Assembly: GCA_038093515.1 (NCBI GenBank)
Contig: JBBPSI010000094.1
Location: forward strand, 1 to 64,000
Source of the DNA: Butyriboletus loyo
Taxonomy: Eukaryota; Basidiomycota; Agaricomycetes; Boletales; Boletaceae
DNA length: 64,000 bases
Reading direction: 5' to 3'
The notes under the pieces were generated by a model that searched no databases, was not told the DNA's origin, and was given only the letters and a program-made list of their open reading frames with translations. Position 1 is the stretch's first letter; the number at the start of each line of letters is the position of its first letter. Of the stretch, positions 12,792 to 24,859 are shown piece after piece. A program made the translations under genes and the position numbers.

Positions 12792-13597
12792 TTGAGCGAT
12801 GAACGATATTGATAGTGGATTTTGAACTAGATAGTGTGGCGTTGAAGGAGAGGGGTAAGGAGCAAATCACATATACCAGGCTCTGTCCTTATATTCGTTG
12901 ATCTGTGGCGAAGAATTTGTCCTAGAATTAAATTCGATTCAGTCCGAATCACACAGGATGGACCTACAACGTTATCAACAGAACTCAAGTGCGATTCGTG
13001 GCACGAAGCTGCTACAGATATAGTGAGTCATAGGGTCATGCCCCTGCTGTTGCCTTTCCGTGCCCGCAGTTCTCGGCATAGGAATGCACTCACCATGAGA
13101 CCCCGAAAGAAGATAGGATCAAAATGGAACAACTTGCCTGTCTACAGCGGGCCAGTTTGGGCCCAGTTCCGGTAACGGCCACCAGTAGTAGCCGTAGAAG
13201 CTTCGGAATCGTAGTAGCACAAGCATTGCCCCGATAAACGATTGAACCTCGCCATCGTCAACTAGTACTATCTGTTAAGGTGCTCCACCTTGACGGCCGG
13301 CTGTTCTCCCGGACTAGAAAACCTATCAGGCCAACTTACTTCTAAGGCGTACTGACCTCTCGGAAAAGTGGATGAGCCTACCCGGACTCCTTGAACAAAT
13401 CACCGTTGAGATGTCTTCAATTGAGACCGTCGAGGGTGAACGGCGTTTCGTGCGATGGAATCGTCCGCGGAATCAACACGGAGTACTACCGTGTCCGGGG
13501 ACTTTGTAAGGTCAGGACCGTGGAGACTGTCAGAGCCTTCTTCGGCTAACCTTCAAGCAAACCAAATAATTTACATAAATTGCTAGTGTTTTCTTAC
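12792..13597. other. Interval between TAH18 3' end and giant gene copy A start
   Basis: No gene is seen. It holds the presumed promoter and 5' leader of copy A. Parts, such as the stretch near 12,890-12,980, align with the interval upstream of copy C (about 53,530-53,640), so the upstream region was duplicated with the gene. Confidence 0.6.
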
Positions 13598-15866
13598 TCA
13601 ACTCCAACACTCCTCGATAAGTCTCCCCTCGCGCTCCATTGCAGAAACCAATGCTTCTGCATCCTTCGTCGACATGCCCCCAAATTCTCTCATTGCTTCC
13701 ATCACAGCCTCGCGTACTGCGGCAGGCATCTTGTTTGAGGACCTGCATTACAATTTAGCCTCTTTCGTCAACCTTGCTGTTGGCCTCGTGCTGCTGCTTA
13801 CCCAGATATTATCAATGTGCCTCGCTGCACTCCCAGAAGCTCCCACACTCTTTCCTTATCCTGTCGTAGAAGATCCTGAACATATGTCCTCTTCGTGCCT
13901 TCAGGACCATCGCGCGAGAATGCAACACGATATGTGATCTTGCCTGCCTCCGCATAGGCTTCCCATTCTGCGCCGTAGTGATGATCCTTTAAAGCCGATC
14001 GGCAGCCGAAGTACAGTTGCGTAGCTGGATGGTATCGGAAATCATCCCACAGAGAGTGTTTCAAATGAACTGACCCTCAGATCCTGCATGGACGCGGTCC
14101 TCTATGACTGCTCGCATTGGGGCAACGCCCGTACCAGGACCAACACATATAACTGGTACTTGGGGATCGTTCGGAAGCGATATCAAACCTTTTTGGATGG
14201 CAATACGCAATTTGTCGCCTCGAGAACGGCAGCCAGCCTCAGCGTGGATTATTTCGAGTGGGAAGATAATTCACCGACCAGGTTGAAGTGCGGCAAGAAA
14301 ATTCGTGCAGACACCTTTTCGAGGTATCCTAAGTTTCGTACGATACATGACAATTGCAACACATAAGTGAATTTCACGAGGATGCTTCTGTATGATTCTG
14401 TCAGGACTGAATGTATTGCACTACAAAGGACATACTTTCGGAGAGCTTGATATTGAAAACTGTCGTGGTCGAAGGGAAGGGAATACATCAAAGACATAGT
14501 CTCTGGGTATTCGTACCGACCGGAACTCGGTTAGAACCTCTCTTATGGTACGCTTTACTTGCTGACAGTACACGTATAATTCGTCCTATGCGATGGTCAG
14601 TCAGTACTCATTGCCCACCACGGATTACCTACGGCGCCTTCTTTAGAAGTGAATTCATCCAGTTTCTCCCGTTCCGTTTCGTCGGTCGCAAACCAACGAA
14701 GCAACTCAAAGAATGAACGACGAGGGACTGCACTGAAATCAAGGTAACGTGTAAAAAGTTTACGAAGCGTTGTAACCTGAGGCGTATGTTCGGGTAACGA
14801 TTGATCTATATATACCAATGAGAAAAATGTGAAGAAACTGTTGAGAACGCACCTTTCATCTCATGGGTGATAGAAAAGGGTTCATCTGCGGTATTTGCCC
14901 ATCCCATAGACACCAGGAGACTATCCACCTCTGAGGCCAGGGCGATAGGATGGACGATAGCAACATCTCCTGGCAGATACCTATATCATCGAGGGGAATA
15001 TATACCAACAGACGAGACATTCACTCACTCCAAGTCCCTTTCTGAGAGAAATTCAAAGTGTCTGGCATCCTGAAACCAATCGTCTGCGGTGATTCTGCGG
15101 TTGGACTTGACCGTTACATCCCAATATTTCTCATCAGTATCCAGAGGGTCTGTGCATTCTGTTTCTGCTGGAACAGTGATTGTCTTAATGCGGGGCGGGG
15201 GTTTCTGAAGTTTTGGAAGCACTTCGAGTAAATCATCGCCACATGGGTATAGCTCTAGTAATTTCACGATCAGTTGTTCTATCCACAGATCTAGTGCACC
15301 TTCTATGCTGGGTTCCCGATTAACAAATTTACATACACTGCCGAGCGTAGAAACCTACCCTAGCGGATGCTGGTCGTCCCCTTCTCCTCTAGTATAAAAT
15401 TCATGGCCTCCGAGACTGGTTAACCGACGAGCCAGTTTCTTCGCCGGCCAACAGAACCTTTCATAGGCAGAATCACCTAGCCCAAAGACAGTAAAAATCA
15501 TGTCTTCGAATAAATCATCGGGTAGATTTGATCGGAGTAAGGAATTCCAGATGGGTGTCATGGTACGCGGCTCTGTGCCCGACCCCGTGGTCGCGACGAC
15601 AAATATGACGAGGGGCTCCGAGATCAACTCTTCCTAAGAGAAGAAATGAGAATAATTCACCAAGAGGTCGACGAGTTACCTACCGGGGGATAACGCCCAA
15701 TGTTACACACACGACATTGAAAGTGACCTCTGCGGCATTCTCTCGCAATCCGATCAGCGACATCTTGCGCTGTTCCGGTTTCTGTTGCATACAAAATCAA
15801 GATACTGCGGTCCGAGATGTCATTCTCGCAGTCCGCAACCTCAGCATGGTGGGCACCGGCCGACAT
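13598..15866 (-). CDS. TAH18: NADPH-dependent diflavin oxidoreductase (TAH18/NDOR1 type)
   Basis: TAH18 passes electrons from NADPH through FAD and FMN to the Dre2 Fe-S protein in cytosolic Fe-S cluster assembly. The N-terminal flavodoxin domain shows ILILYATETGTAQDVADRI and TTGSGTEPRTMTPIWNSLL, then VFGLGDSAYERFCWPAKKL. The FAD domain has YLPGD and LRPRQFSI. The NADPH domain has CVGPGTGVAP and TQLYFGCRSALKDHHYG. The protein ends MEREGRLIEECWS. Traced exons include 15866-15684, 15633-15359, 15307-15029, 14980-14853 and one from 14805, with several more to the stop at 13598. Splice junctions restore the frame throughout. It lies divergently to AP-1 beta, 158 bp away. Its C-terminal portion (from about 14,566) is duplicated as a pseudogene at 52,105-52,972. 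Confidence 0.9.
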
Positions 15867-16024
15867 CGTGGTGTACCAGTGCAGAAAGTTGGCAGGTGGG
15901 ACTGACTTTCGGAAACCGGCGTGGGGCCAAAGCTTGTATGCCCAAAACGGTGATGAAGCACTGAGCGCCGACGGTCACCCTAAAAGTTGTATTGCCTCCG
16001 TATATCATCACCACGCCAACGTCC
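15867..16024. promoter_or_regulatory. Divergent promoter region, TAH18 / AP-1 beta
   Basis: Only 158 bp separate the two start codons, so the genes must share or overlap promoter sequence. No clear TATA box is seen. Confidence 0.5.
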
Positions 16025-18642
16025 ATGAGCATACGAGCACCGCGCAAAGGCGAAAACTATGAGCTCAGCGTCGATCTCAACAGCGAGTACCGCGATAAGC
16101 GCAAAGATGCAATCAAGAGAGTCATAGCATCCATGACCGTCGGCAAAGGTGCGGCAATCCATCTTGGATATCCTATACGACGACCGACATTCCGGACAGA
16201 CGTATCTGGTCTCTTTCCCGATGTCCTCAAAAACATGCAGACAGACGACCTCGAACAGAAGAAACTCGTGTACCTGTATCTCATGAACTATGCAAAGACC
16301 CAACCTGAGCTCGTCATATTGGCCGTAAACACGTTCGTCAAGGATTCCGAAGACCCTAACCCTCTCGTTCGGGCTCTCGCCATCCGGACGATGGGCTGTT
16401 TACGCGCGGAGAAGATCATCGACTATCTGTGTGATCCACTACAACGTTCTCTCAGGGACGAGAATCCCTACGTTCGCAAGACAGCTGCACTCTGTGTCGC
16501 CAAGCTGTATGATCTCAAGCCCGAGCTGGTCATCGACAATGGATTCCTCGGGCAGCTGCACGAGATGGTTTCGGACAGCAATCCCATGGTGAGTTCTGTT
16601 CGTTTTGAGTATGAATCGATACATATAATCGCGTAGGTCGTTGCAAACACGGTCGCAGCTTTGACGGATATCCATACAATCGCCACCTCCAGTCACCCCC
16701 CACCCTCATCCTCTGACCCAGCTATCTTCACTATCACGTCATCAGTCCTGAACAAGCTGTTGATCGCACTAAACGAATGCTCCGAATGGGGTCGTGTTGC
16801 AATTCTAAACGCCCTGGCACGTTATATTGCCCAAGATGACAAGGAGAGCGAACACATTTGTGAACGTGTCGTCCCTCAACTCCAGCACGTTAATGGAAGT
16901 GTTGTACTCGCGGCTGTCAAAGTGCGTTCATTAAAATCAGCTCCACCACTCTGACATGTGTTGCTCAGGTAATTATGATACACATGCGTAGTATAAGACG
17001 AGAGGAGCTCTCAAAGCAACTGATCCGCAAGATGGCGCCGCCATTAGTTACCCTCTTATCGTCACCTCCAGAGGTTCAATGGGTTGCGCTGCGAAATATC
17101 AACCTTCTGCTCCAAAAACAGACTGAGTTACTCTCCAACGAGATGAGAGTCTTTTTCTGCAAGTACAATGATCCGCTCTACGTCAAGGTCGAGAAGCTGG
17201 ACATCATGGTGCGGTTAGCGAACGACAACAACGTTGATGCGCTCTTGAGCGAACTAAAGGAGTCGGTACTCTCTCGGCTGCCATTTCCCAAATGCGGATG
17301 TCGAATTTTGTCTTGACAGGTATGCTTCGGAAGTCGACGTCGATTTCGTACGCAAGAGCATCAAAGCAATAGGGCAAACCGCCATTAGCATCGAGAGCGC
17401 TGCTGAACGATGCGTCAACGTACTACTAGACCTCATCGGGACCCGCGTGAGCTACGTTGTCCAGGAAGCCGTGGTAGTGATGAAGGTGCTATACTTTACG
17501 ATGCGAAGATTTGATATACGGTTTCTAACAGAGATTAACACAGGATATCTTCCGGAACTACCCTTTAACTTATGAGGGCGTCATACCCACACTGTGTGCC
17601 AATCTCGAGGAACTGGATGAGCCAGAAGCGAAATCATCGTTGATATGGATCATAGGGGAATACGCGGAAAAAATTGATAACGCAGATGAACTCTTGGGTA
17701 CGTTTGTGGACACGTTCACTGAGGAATCGTATCAGGTGCGCACCGCCTGCGAGCCGGTGATGAGAACCATTATTGAGGCCCTTTGTTAGGTGCAACTGCA
17801 AACCTTGACAGCAGTTGTCAAACTCTTCTTGAAGAAGCCTGATTCATCACAAGGTGTGGTGCAACGGGTGCTGAATACAGCCACGAAAGACTGTGATTCA
17901 CCCGACGTGCGCGACCGAGCGTACATCTACTGGAGGTTGTTGTCCACGGATCCCGGTGCAGCGAAAGTACGACTTTCTAAACCATGTCTGCGGGATTGTG
18001 TTGATGAGCGTCTGCGATTTGCAGGCCGTCGTTCTCGCGCACCGACCTCCGATATCGATCCCACGAACCACGGTGCCACCAGCGTTATTAGAAGAACTCT
18101 TGGGAGAGATCTCAAGTTTGGCTAGCGTTTACCACAAACCGGCTGAAACGTTCATAGGCCATGGCCGGATAGGTGCGGACTCGGTTCAACGCAAGGGATC
18201 AGAGTTCGTTGTTTTCTTTGCCTGTCGAGTTCTCCGCTGAGTAGTATGCAGGCTATCAGACGATCGCTTCACTGCGCAAAAAGCTCTCCAGACGGTCGTG
18301 GCTGGCCAACAGGCGGAAAACCTACTCGATTTCGACGACGCACCGACGCAAGAAGGGCAGCCCTCTGGTCTGGCAGCGACGCAGATCCTACCTTCCTCGC
18401 CTGCTGCGGCAAATTTCCTGTCTGGAGCGTCGACAAACCCGCTGGACGATTTAGTGTCAATCTTTGGGGGAATCAGTGCAAGTGGGGTGGGCAGTGGGGG
18501 GAATAGTGGTGTAGAGAGTGCCTTTGGTGGTTTAGGGAGCCTGTCGCCACCCGGCGGGGATCATGTTGCCTCCCCTCTGGAAAGCCTCGCATCCCCAACC
18601 ACAATGCAGAAAGCACAGGAGGACCCGTTTGGCTTTTTCTGA
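16025..18642 (+). CDS. APL2: AP-1 (possibly AP-2) complex beta adaptin
   Basis: The protein is the large beta subunit of a clathrin adaptor that sorts cargo at the trans-Golgi and endosomes. The start [18 protein letters not shown] fits the family. After removal of a roughly 50-bp intron (near 16,150-16,200) the armadillo-type trunk reads [20 protein letters not shown], then [38 protein letters not shown] and [16 protein letters not shown]. Later exons give [50 protein letters not shown] and [20 protein letters not shown]. The C-terminal hinge contains NLLDFDDAP and ends DPFGFF; there is no appendage domain, so the protein is of the short fungal type. One junction near 18,175-18,245 could not be fixed with certainty. 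AP-1 is preferred over AP-2 from overall resemblance only. Confidence 0.88.
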
Positions 18643-19562
18643 TAATATGTACCACATATATCCTTGTGTCTGCTGCTCCTTGCGTGCTCGCGTTTGTCAG
18701 GCACTGGATTAGTAGTGTGGCGCAATTTTGGTAGCGGTCCTAATATAGTTGGCGTCAACTGGGTGAAGTCTAATATTTGCGTTCTACGTCGGCGAGCTGT
18801 TGTCTTGGACTCGCTCTACCGAGTCTGCGTAGCTATCAGCGGTGCCATTTTGCACGACTTCTCGTCGTCAGGAACGGAAGCTGGTGAGACCCAGCGTGCT
18901 GTTCCATTCTCCTGTCGCGTTTCCTACCGCAGTGGAGTCGCAGTGCCGCGGGATCAAATGACACGTGGTGAGTAGCGTCAGTGACTCCAGCTGTGAGTGA
19001 AAGGTCGCCTCCCCCGTCGGGCCACGCGTTGTAAATACGCCTCGACTTAGTACTTGTTCTCTTTAGGCGCATCTGATCAACTTTCCTCAGTTGGTTGGCG
19101 AGTGCAGCTCCGTCGAGATGTCGCACTTTCTTGGTTCACCTCTTCTGGTTTGTCTAGGTCGAATAGCTGTCTTCTTTCCGAACGATCTGGCCTCGTTGCC
19201 GCTTCCCGTCCAGCCATGTTCCACATGCTGGCTATTTCAAAGCCGACGGTACGGTATTGGTGGGTTGCCCTTGTTAACCAGTGGTACCGCGCCGCGAGGC
19301 GAACAAAGAAGACAATTATCCCTTGAATCGCGTGTCACTCTCAAGTCTGCTACCACCGTGCTTCGCGTGCCTCCACAGGATGGTTCACTCGACTCCGTTC
19401 ACAGTGGAGCAGCGCACAGATGTGTATTTCTGTCCTGAACGAGCAAATTCCATCCGGACCGCCTTACATCGCGTTTGGCATTTAATGCCCCCCCAAGCCT
19501 ACCACGTACGTCTAACATTCCCATTACCCTCCCCTTACCGAGTTACTGGCTGAGGGGCGACG
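18643..19562. other. Intergenic region between AP-1 beta and GH30
   Basis: No gene is supported. Open frames here are short, mutually overlapping and lack recognisable features. The right part presumably contains the GH30 promoter. Confidence 0.5.
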
Positions 19563-21810
19563 ATGCGCTTGGCGTCAACAGTTGTTTTGCTCGGAACCCT
19601 GGGCACAGTGGCTTGCCAACAGATATATGACATTGTATGTGTCGAGGATACCTATTGTCGCTTAAATCTTCACTCACGTCTGGGTCTTTCTCGCAAAGTG
19701 GCAAACGACATGGAACAGGCAAATGCTCTTCACTTATTTCCAGCCCACTCCGGATCCGATCAATTTCGTGACTCCCGGCGCCATCGGCAGTGCGGATATA
19801 GTCGTTGACGACTCGGCCGTTCACCAAACCATCTATGGCTTTGGCGCTTCCCTGAGTGGGTGATCGTTCTATTTACGAAATTGCAACGAAGATTGACCAT
19901 CAAATAGCTGACTCGTCTGCGTCTCTTTTGAACACTCTCAAGGTACGAAGAACGAGACCCCTGTGTGTCAAGCACGTGGCTGAACCCAATGTTTCTCTAG
20001 TCCCGGAACCCAACCAGTTACTGGCAATTGCTGGATTATCTGTTCAACAGTGAGCATGCATTCGAGACTGGCGTACAGGATCCGCTGATAATTTCGATGA
20101 TGTAGTCACCGATGGCTCCGACTCTGCTGGCTTCTCGTACATTCGGGTTCCTCTTGGGGCCACGGACTTCTCTGCAAACAGTACGGCGTGCTCTTTCACC
20201 ACGAGCATGTTGTTGACGTACACTCTGAACAGCATATAGTTATGACGACACAAGTGGAGACGTTAACCTCAATAATTTTAACATTGGCGCTGCGCCAAGC
20301 TATGTGTTTTCGACCCTCAGAGATATCTTGTCGATCAACCAACGGTTGAAAGTCCACGTCGTTCCCTGGTCTCCCGTGAGTATACGTGCTATTTACTACA
20401 TGGTACGACTTCTCACACCGATTAGCCTGGGTGGATGAAGAGCGGAACCATGGACGGTGGTTCTTTGAACACAGCATATATCTCTATTAGTGCGTATCCT
20501 GAATTGATCCGCCCGATGCGTTCGTCAACTATATGTTAAAGTGGCGAACTACCTCTTGAAGAGCCTTCAAGGCTTCTCGAGCGAAGGGATTCCTGTCTAC
20601 GCCATCGGAATTCAGGTGAGGCGCCATTGACCAATATATACGAACGTGACGGTCAATTGACGCATCTCTGGAAGAATGAGCCTGAAAACAGCAATCCAAC
20701 ATATCCTTCATGTAGCATGCCAGTGTCCGTAGAAGCACAAATCGGGATCGCGTTACGCAGCCTGATGAATTCGAATGGCTTCTCGAACACCAAGATCATC
20801 GGATACGAACACAACTGGTCTGATGCTGCGAATTACCCTGTTCAACTCGTTCGTGATGGGAATGACGTGTGGTTGGAATCTGCCGCTGACTCGCTATGTT
20901 CCAGATGCAGCAAGCAGGGAGCGCCTTTGATGGGGTTGCTTTCCACTGCTATGAAGGCACTGTGAGTGAGCAAGCGTTGTTCACCTCTCAGTACCCCAAC
21001 AAGGTATGATAGGAATCAAATCGTTATGATATTCATTCTGAGACTCCCCCCAGGAAGTTTTCTTCGCGGAGTGTTCGGGTACTATCGGCTCCGATTGGTG
21101 GAGTGACATCAAGGTACGTTCTCCAAAACGTCCGGTGTGAATATAGACTGACATGCACACAAGTGGTACATGGACAACCTGTGGGTCTAGTGACAGTAGA
21201 TTTTTATCGCTGATTGAACAGGCACATCTTTTAGTTTCATCGGCAGTATCAACTATGGGTCCTCAACAGGGCTAATGTGGAATCTTGCACTCGATGGGAC
21301 CGGCAGCCCTGAGCTCCCTGGATCCAATAGCTGTGGTGGCGGATGTCGAGGCGTCGTCCAGATCAACAGCGATGGGTCCTGGAGCGTAAACCAAGAATTC
21401 TACGCCATGGCTCAGGCTTCCAAGGCTATCTTGCCGCGTGACAGTGGGGGACCGTGGGGCCAGCGAATAGGGGTGAGTGTCGGAGGAAACCTCAGTTGGG
21501 CTCTCGTCGTCGGCGCATATGTCACGGGTCGAGTTTCCCCGACCGACTGGAATAGATATAGTATCGTGGTGTTGAACTGGTATGTCCTCTTCCGCCCTCG
21601 AACCAGGTTGAAATGTTTAGCCGCTTGGTGGGTAGGGACGACAGTGCGTCCACGACGTGGAACCCGCAGCCTGTAACGGCAACCATCGAATTTAGGGGTA
21701 TGCAGGTGGGTGTAGCAGCAGCGGACCCAGTCATGTGCTGATTTTGGAACGTTCAGGCGACGTACACGTTCCCCGTTGGTGTCACCACGTTGTGGTGGTA
21801 TGCGGTATGA
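19563..21810 (+). CDS. Secreted glycoside hydrolase family 30 (endo-beta-1,6-glycanase)
   Basis: GH30 enzymes of this branch cut beta-1,6-glucan or beta-1,6-galactan in fungal or plant walls. The first exon encodes a signal peptide (MRLASTVVLLGTLGTVACQQ). An intron then joins it to WQTTWNRQ. Further exons give QTIYGFGASL, RNPTNYWQLLDYLF, FSYIRVPLGATDFS, VHVVPWSPPGWMKSG and YAIGIQNEPEN, whose Glu is the family acid/base. They continue with AFDGVAFHCYEG and VFFAECSG, whose Glu is the nucleophile, then LMWNLALDG. The C-terminal beta domain reads TATIEFRGMQ then ATYTFPVGVTTLWWYAV and stop at 21,810. At least ten short introns interrupt it. An optional in-frame segment at about 21,473-21,560 may be exon or retained intron. 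Glucanase versus galactanase cannot be settled from sequence. Confidence 0.88.
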
Positions 21811-22379
21811 TACCCTTGGTCAATTTGGCTCCGTTATTTTTATCTCTTTGAACTCGGGTGCAGATAATTTATGTATGTATAGTTGGCTGAATCTTTGGGC
21901 GTGTACTGTATTATTGGCCCATGTTATGTTATGTAGCAGTAATTATTATGTGAAGAACGGGCTCGTCGACCGTCGAAGGCCAACCAACTATCATTATGGC
22001 TTGACCTGACACATCACGTGTATACATATCCTGGGCAGGGATGATTGGCCTTGATGTCACGGAATCGCTATCCTTTAGGTTGAGCGCCATAAGCCAACTC
22101 TGCACTCATGTCAAAGATCGACTGAACGGTCGGCTAGAAAAGGGTGAACATCTAAATGAAGATCCCACTGCCATAGATGCAATGAAAGCGCGACATGGGA
22201 CTGAAAACGATGTTCCGCCCAAGTAGGGACATGTTGCAGAATCTCTGCAGCAGCGACGCAAGCGCTAGACAGATCACGGGGCCCTTGAGCGACGAACTGA
22301 AGAAAATCCGTGGCGACGGCAGGGGTGAGTGGATCGGTCGGGAAGTCGAAAAAGGTGCCACTTGGCTCACCCCGTGACC
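21811..22379. other. Intergenic region after GH30
   Basis: No gene is seen. An AT-rich 3' flank of GH30 is followed by unremarkable sequence. Confidence 0.4.
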
Positions 22380-23640
22380 CTGACGACTGTGAGGGTACCC
22401 GGCCCGGTCGCACCCATAATACCCTCAGACGACCACGCTTTTTTGACCTCCATTTCTTTCCCCAATCCCGGCGCGATGTATGTCGCTCCAGTCTTTTCGC
22501 TTTCACTTGGATGCGGGCTGTACATCGGCCGCCACGAGCCTGTGTGTGGGATTAGTCCGTGCCCCTCACCCTGCGATTCGACACTGTACACAGGCCCTTT
22601 CCAGCTCTCTGCTGCCCCTAGGTTGGTCCGAGTTTTACTCTTCAAAAGACATGGCGTAGTCGTCGCAACTCGCCATCCTCGATTCCGTATACGGATCGTA
22701 TACTATAGCCAGGTGTTCCGAGGCGCTTTACCCATGGTTTGGCCCATCAACCAGCTATTCCACCAATGGCGAGGCTCTGCTGTCTGCCTGGTGACTCCAC
22801 TCAGACACTGGGCAGAATGTGATCCGATGGCGGCAGGCCGCCATGATGTCTTATTCATCGCCGCTGGTGTTCCCGCACACCATACATCGGGTGGTTTTCG
22901 TTCCGGTTCTTCCCGGATTCTGTTATTTGTTACATGAGAAACCATCACCCCGATTGATTTGATGCGCCGTCCGCATTTACGCATGTCTGGTTGGACGATG
23001 GGTCCAAAGGACGAGTGACATGCTTCGAATGGTGGCAAATGACTCTACTCTCTTGTAGGATCCGGGCCTTACCACCACATTCAACGGCGGGGCTTCCCAC
23101 CATGCCTCCGAATCGCCATGGGGAAGTTCTTATCATCAAGAGTTCAGACTCGCTGCTGTAACACCCCACACATCGGTGGTCTATCATTTGTGTCAGTGGC
23201 AGATGGATATGCTGTGGACACTTGGATCCAAAGATTCTGTTGGACAAGATACCCAAATGGGCCTGACGGTAACAGGGTCATACCCAGCGACAAGGTATCC
23301 GGAGGAACACTGAAACACAGGATCCAAATCAGCTGGTTATCAAGCGCGCATGCACGCAAGATCATCGATAACCCCAAACCGAGGTATCGTGTTGTACCCC
23401 CAGGGATCACTGAATGCCTCATCGCGTTTTTCTTTCTTTGTTCCCTTATCCTCTCCTTTTCTGCTTTTTATCCACTTTATTGTCTCCATGAGGAACAACA
23501 ACGAAACAAGAGAAGATTATGGTCGCCGTATCCAATCCATCCCACGCTGCGGTCGTTGGACGGAGGAATTTGTCATCCGATAGTGGGCGTATGAGAGCCG
23601 GCCGACGAGATATCAACTGCAAATAGGGGTCTGCGAGAGG

Positions 23641-23648
23641 TATAAAAT
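23641..23648 (+). promoter_or_regulatory. TATA box of metallothionein-like gene 1
   Basis: TATAAAAT lies 78 bp before the ATG inside a block that is almost unchanged in the second gene copy. Conservation of about 110 bp up to the start codon supports a real core promoter. Confidence 0.7.
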
Positions 23649-23718
23649 CCCCCCTTCTCGCATTAGACCTACTCATTCTCCAGTACATCCACATCCAAGC
23701 AACCTCACGTACAGCATC

Positions 23719-23977
23719 ATGCAGACCGTGAGTGATGGCCTCTTTTTCTTTGTGTTGTCGATGACGCGATGGTTGATGGACGTGTTGGGCGGCGATCTTT
23801 CAGGTCAATTCCATCCCCGTTAACGATGCGTGCTGCCTCGGCACAGACACTTGCACCTGCACTTCTGCGTACGTCTCTACTTCCCACCCACCCAGCGAGC
23901 CACGTCGTTGATCGTATGCTCGTATGCTTTTTTCTTGATCTAGCACCTGCAAGTGCGGTACTTGCCACAAGGACTGA
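23719..23977 (+). CDS. Metallothionein-like Cys-rich small protein 1
   Basis: Three exons, 23719-23727, 23804-23868 and 23944-23977, total 108 nt and encode 35 aa. The first coding exon is only nine nucleotides (MQT). The product opens MQTVNSIPVND and then has a CC pair, a CTC motif, and CKCGTC before the end HKD; seven of its last 23 residues are Cys. CxC and CC motifs in a tiny protein are typical of fungal copper or cadmium metallothioneins, which bind thiolate-coordinated metal in the cytosol. Introns of 76 and 75 bp have GT/AG ends. The identical exon structure in a second copy 2.8 kb away supports the model. A short defence or structural peptide is a less likely alternative. Confidence 0.8.
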
Positions 23978-24859
23978 ACGCTAATCGTGCAACTGGGGTT
24001 TGCAAATCCCAATAACAATGTTTTCTTCTCGAGTTTCCTTTGTTCGTGGTAGTGTGTGAGTGGGGATCCGTGCGAGAACTCGGGCGGTGTCGGTGGAATG
24101 GTGGTTGTGTCTATCTATGGTGTACGCTGTCAGATACAGGGTGGCTCGTCCAATCTGATCATGTTACCACCCTCGATATGCCTTGTCACTTGCCGTTCGT
24201 TTCCAGGCGAGCCTTTCGTTTTCCTGTGCATAGTTCAACCTCGTCCCACCGGAATGTGTCCCGAAATGGGTACTCGACGCTAGATAAACAGATTAATCGA
24301 TCAAAGGACCCGTCCTATCCAGTTCCGAGACACAAGTGTTTGATGGAAAGCATTAATTGTGTCTCGGGGTGTTGGCGTTCTGCTCTCGCTCAGGTCAGCA
24401 GGTCTGTGCTGCAGTCACCTTTGACCGACTCTAGCACAGTCGTACTCACACTTTGGGTCGCCACTGGAATACTCCCCCTACCATTTCCATTCCATATATG
24501 CACATCCAATCGCTCCGACTTGCCGATACACGATCGTATGATTTTGCAAGTGCATCCGCTTGCGCACCTTTTCCCGATATCTCTCGTGTATTTTGACACG
24601 AGCGAACAATTGGCGCGTAGTGTGAAAGGAGGCAAGTCATCAGGTTACTGAGATATTCCATCACATGGTTTTATGGAGACCTCTTTTTTTCGGTATGGGT
24701 TCGCTTTTGACGTATACGTGCTGCGAGTTTTAACAATCGTTGGGCATTTGCATCGACCTACGTCGTATGTCGCCATTATCTCCTAATAAGAGCCAGCATC
24801 CTGGCGAATGGAAGCTTTATGATATTATCATATGCTCGCGACGATGACTGGGAGGGTAC
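23978..24859. other. 3' flank of metallothionein gene 1
   Basis: No gene is supported. The left 300 bp repeats downstream of the second gene; the rest is unique to this unit. Confidence 0.4.

Larger units (their letters stand above)
3180..14566 (-). repeat. Segmental duplication arm 1 (TAH18 3' part + giant gene A)
   Basis: The block holds the TAH18 C-terminal region, the intergenic spacer and giant gene A. It recurs inverted at 52,105-63,370. Breakpoints read as about 14,566 on the TAH18 side and around 3,080-3,180 on the other. Confidence 0.85.
22380..24300 (+). repeat. Metallothionein-region tandem duplication, unit 1
   Basis: Ordered blocks here recur in the same order in the next unit: the GACGACCACGCT.TTTTTGACC block (22,430 and 24,900), the CACGCAAGATCATCGATAACC block (23,354 and 25,974), the promoter plus gene (23,640-23,977 and 26,428-26,757), and a 3' block around CTATCTATGGTGTACG (24,112 and 26,875). 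The spacer between blocks is diverged and carries no convincing ORF. Confidence 0.75.

Noticed and set aside
22329..22937. 202-codon plus-strand ORF upstream of metallothionein gene 1
   Set aside because: It is not preserved in the second duplication unit and shows no domain or signal peptide.
24040..24651. 203-codon plus-strand ORF after metallothionein gene 1
   Set aside because: Low-complexity open frame in non-coding 3' flank; the matching part of unit 2 is interrupted.
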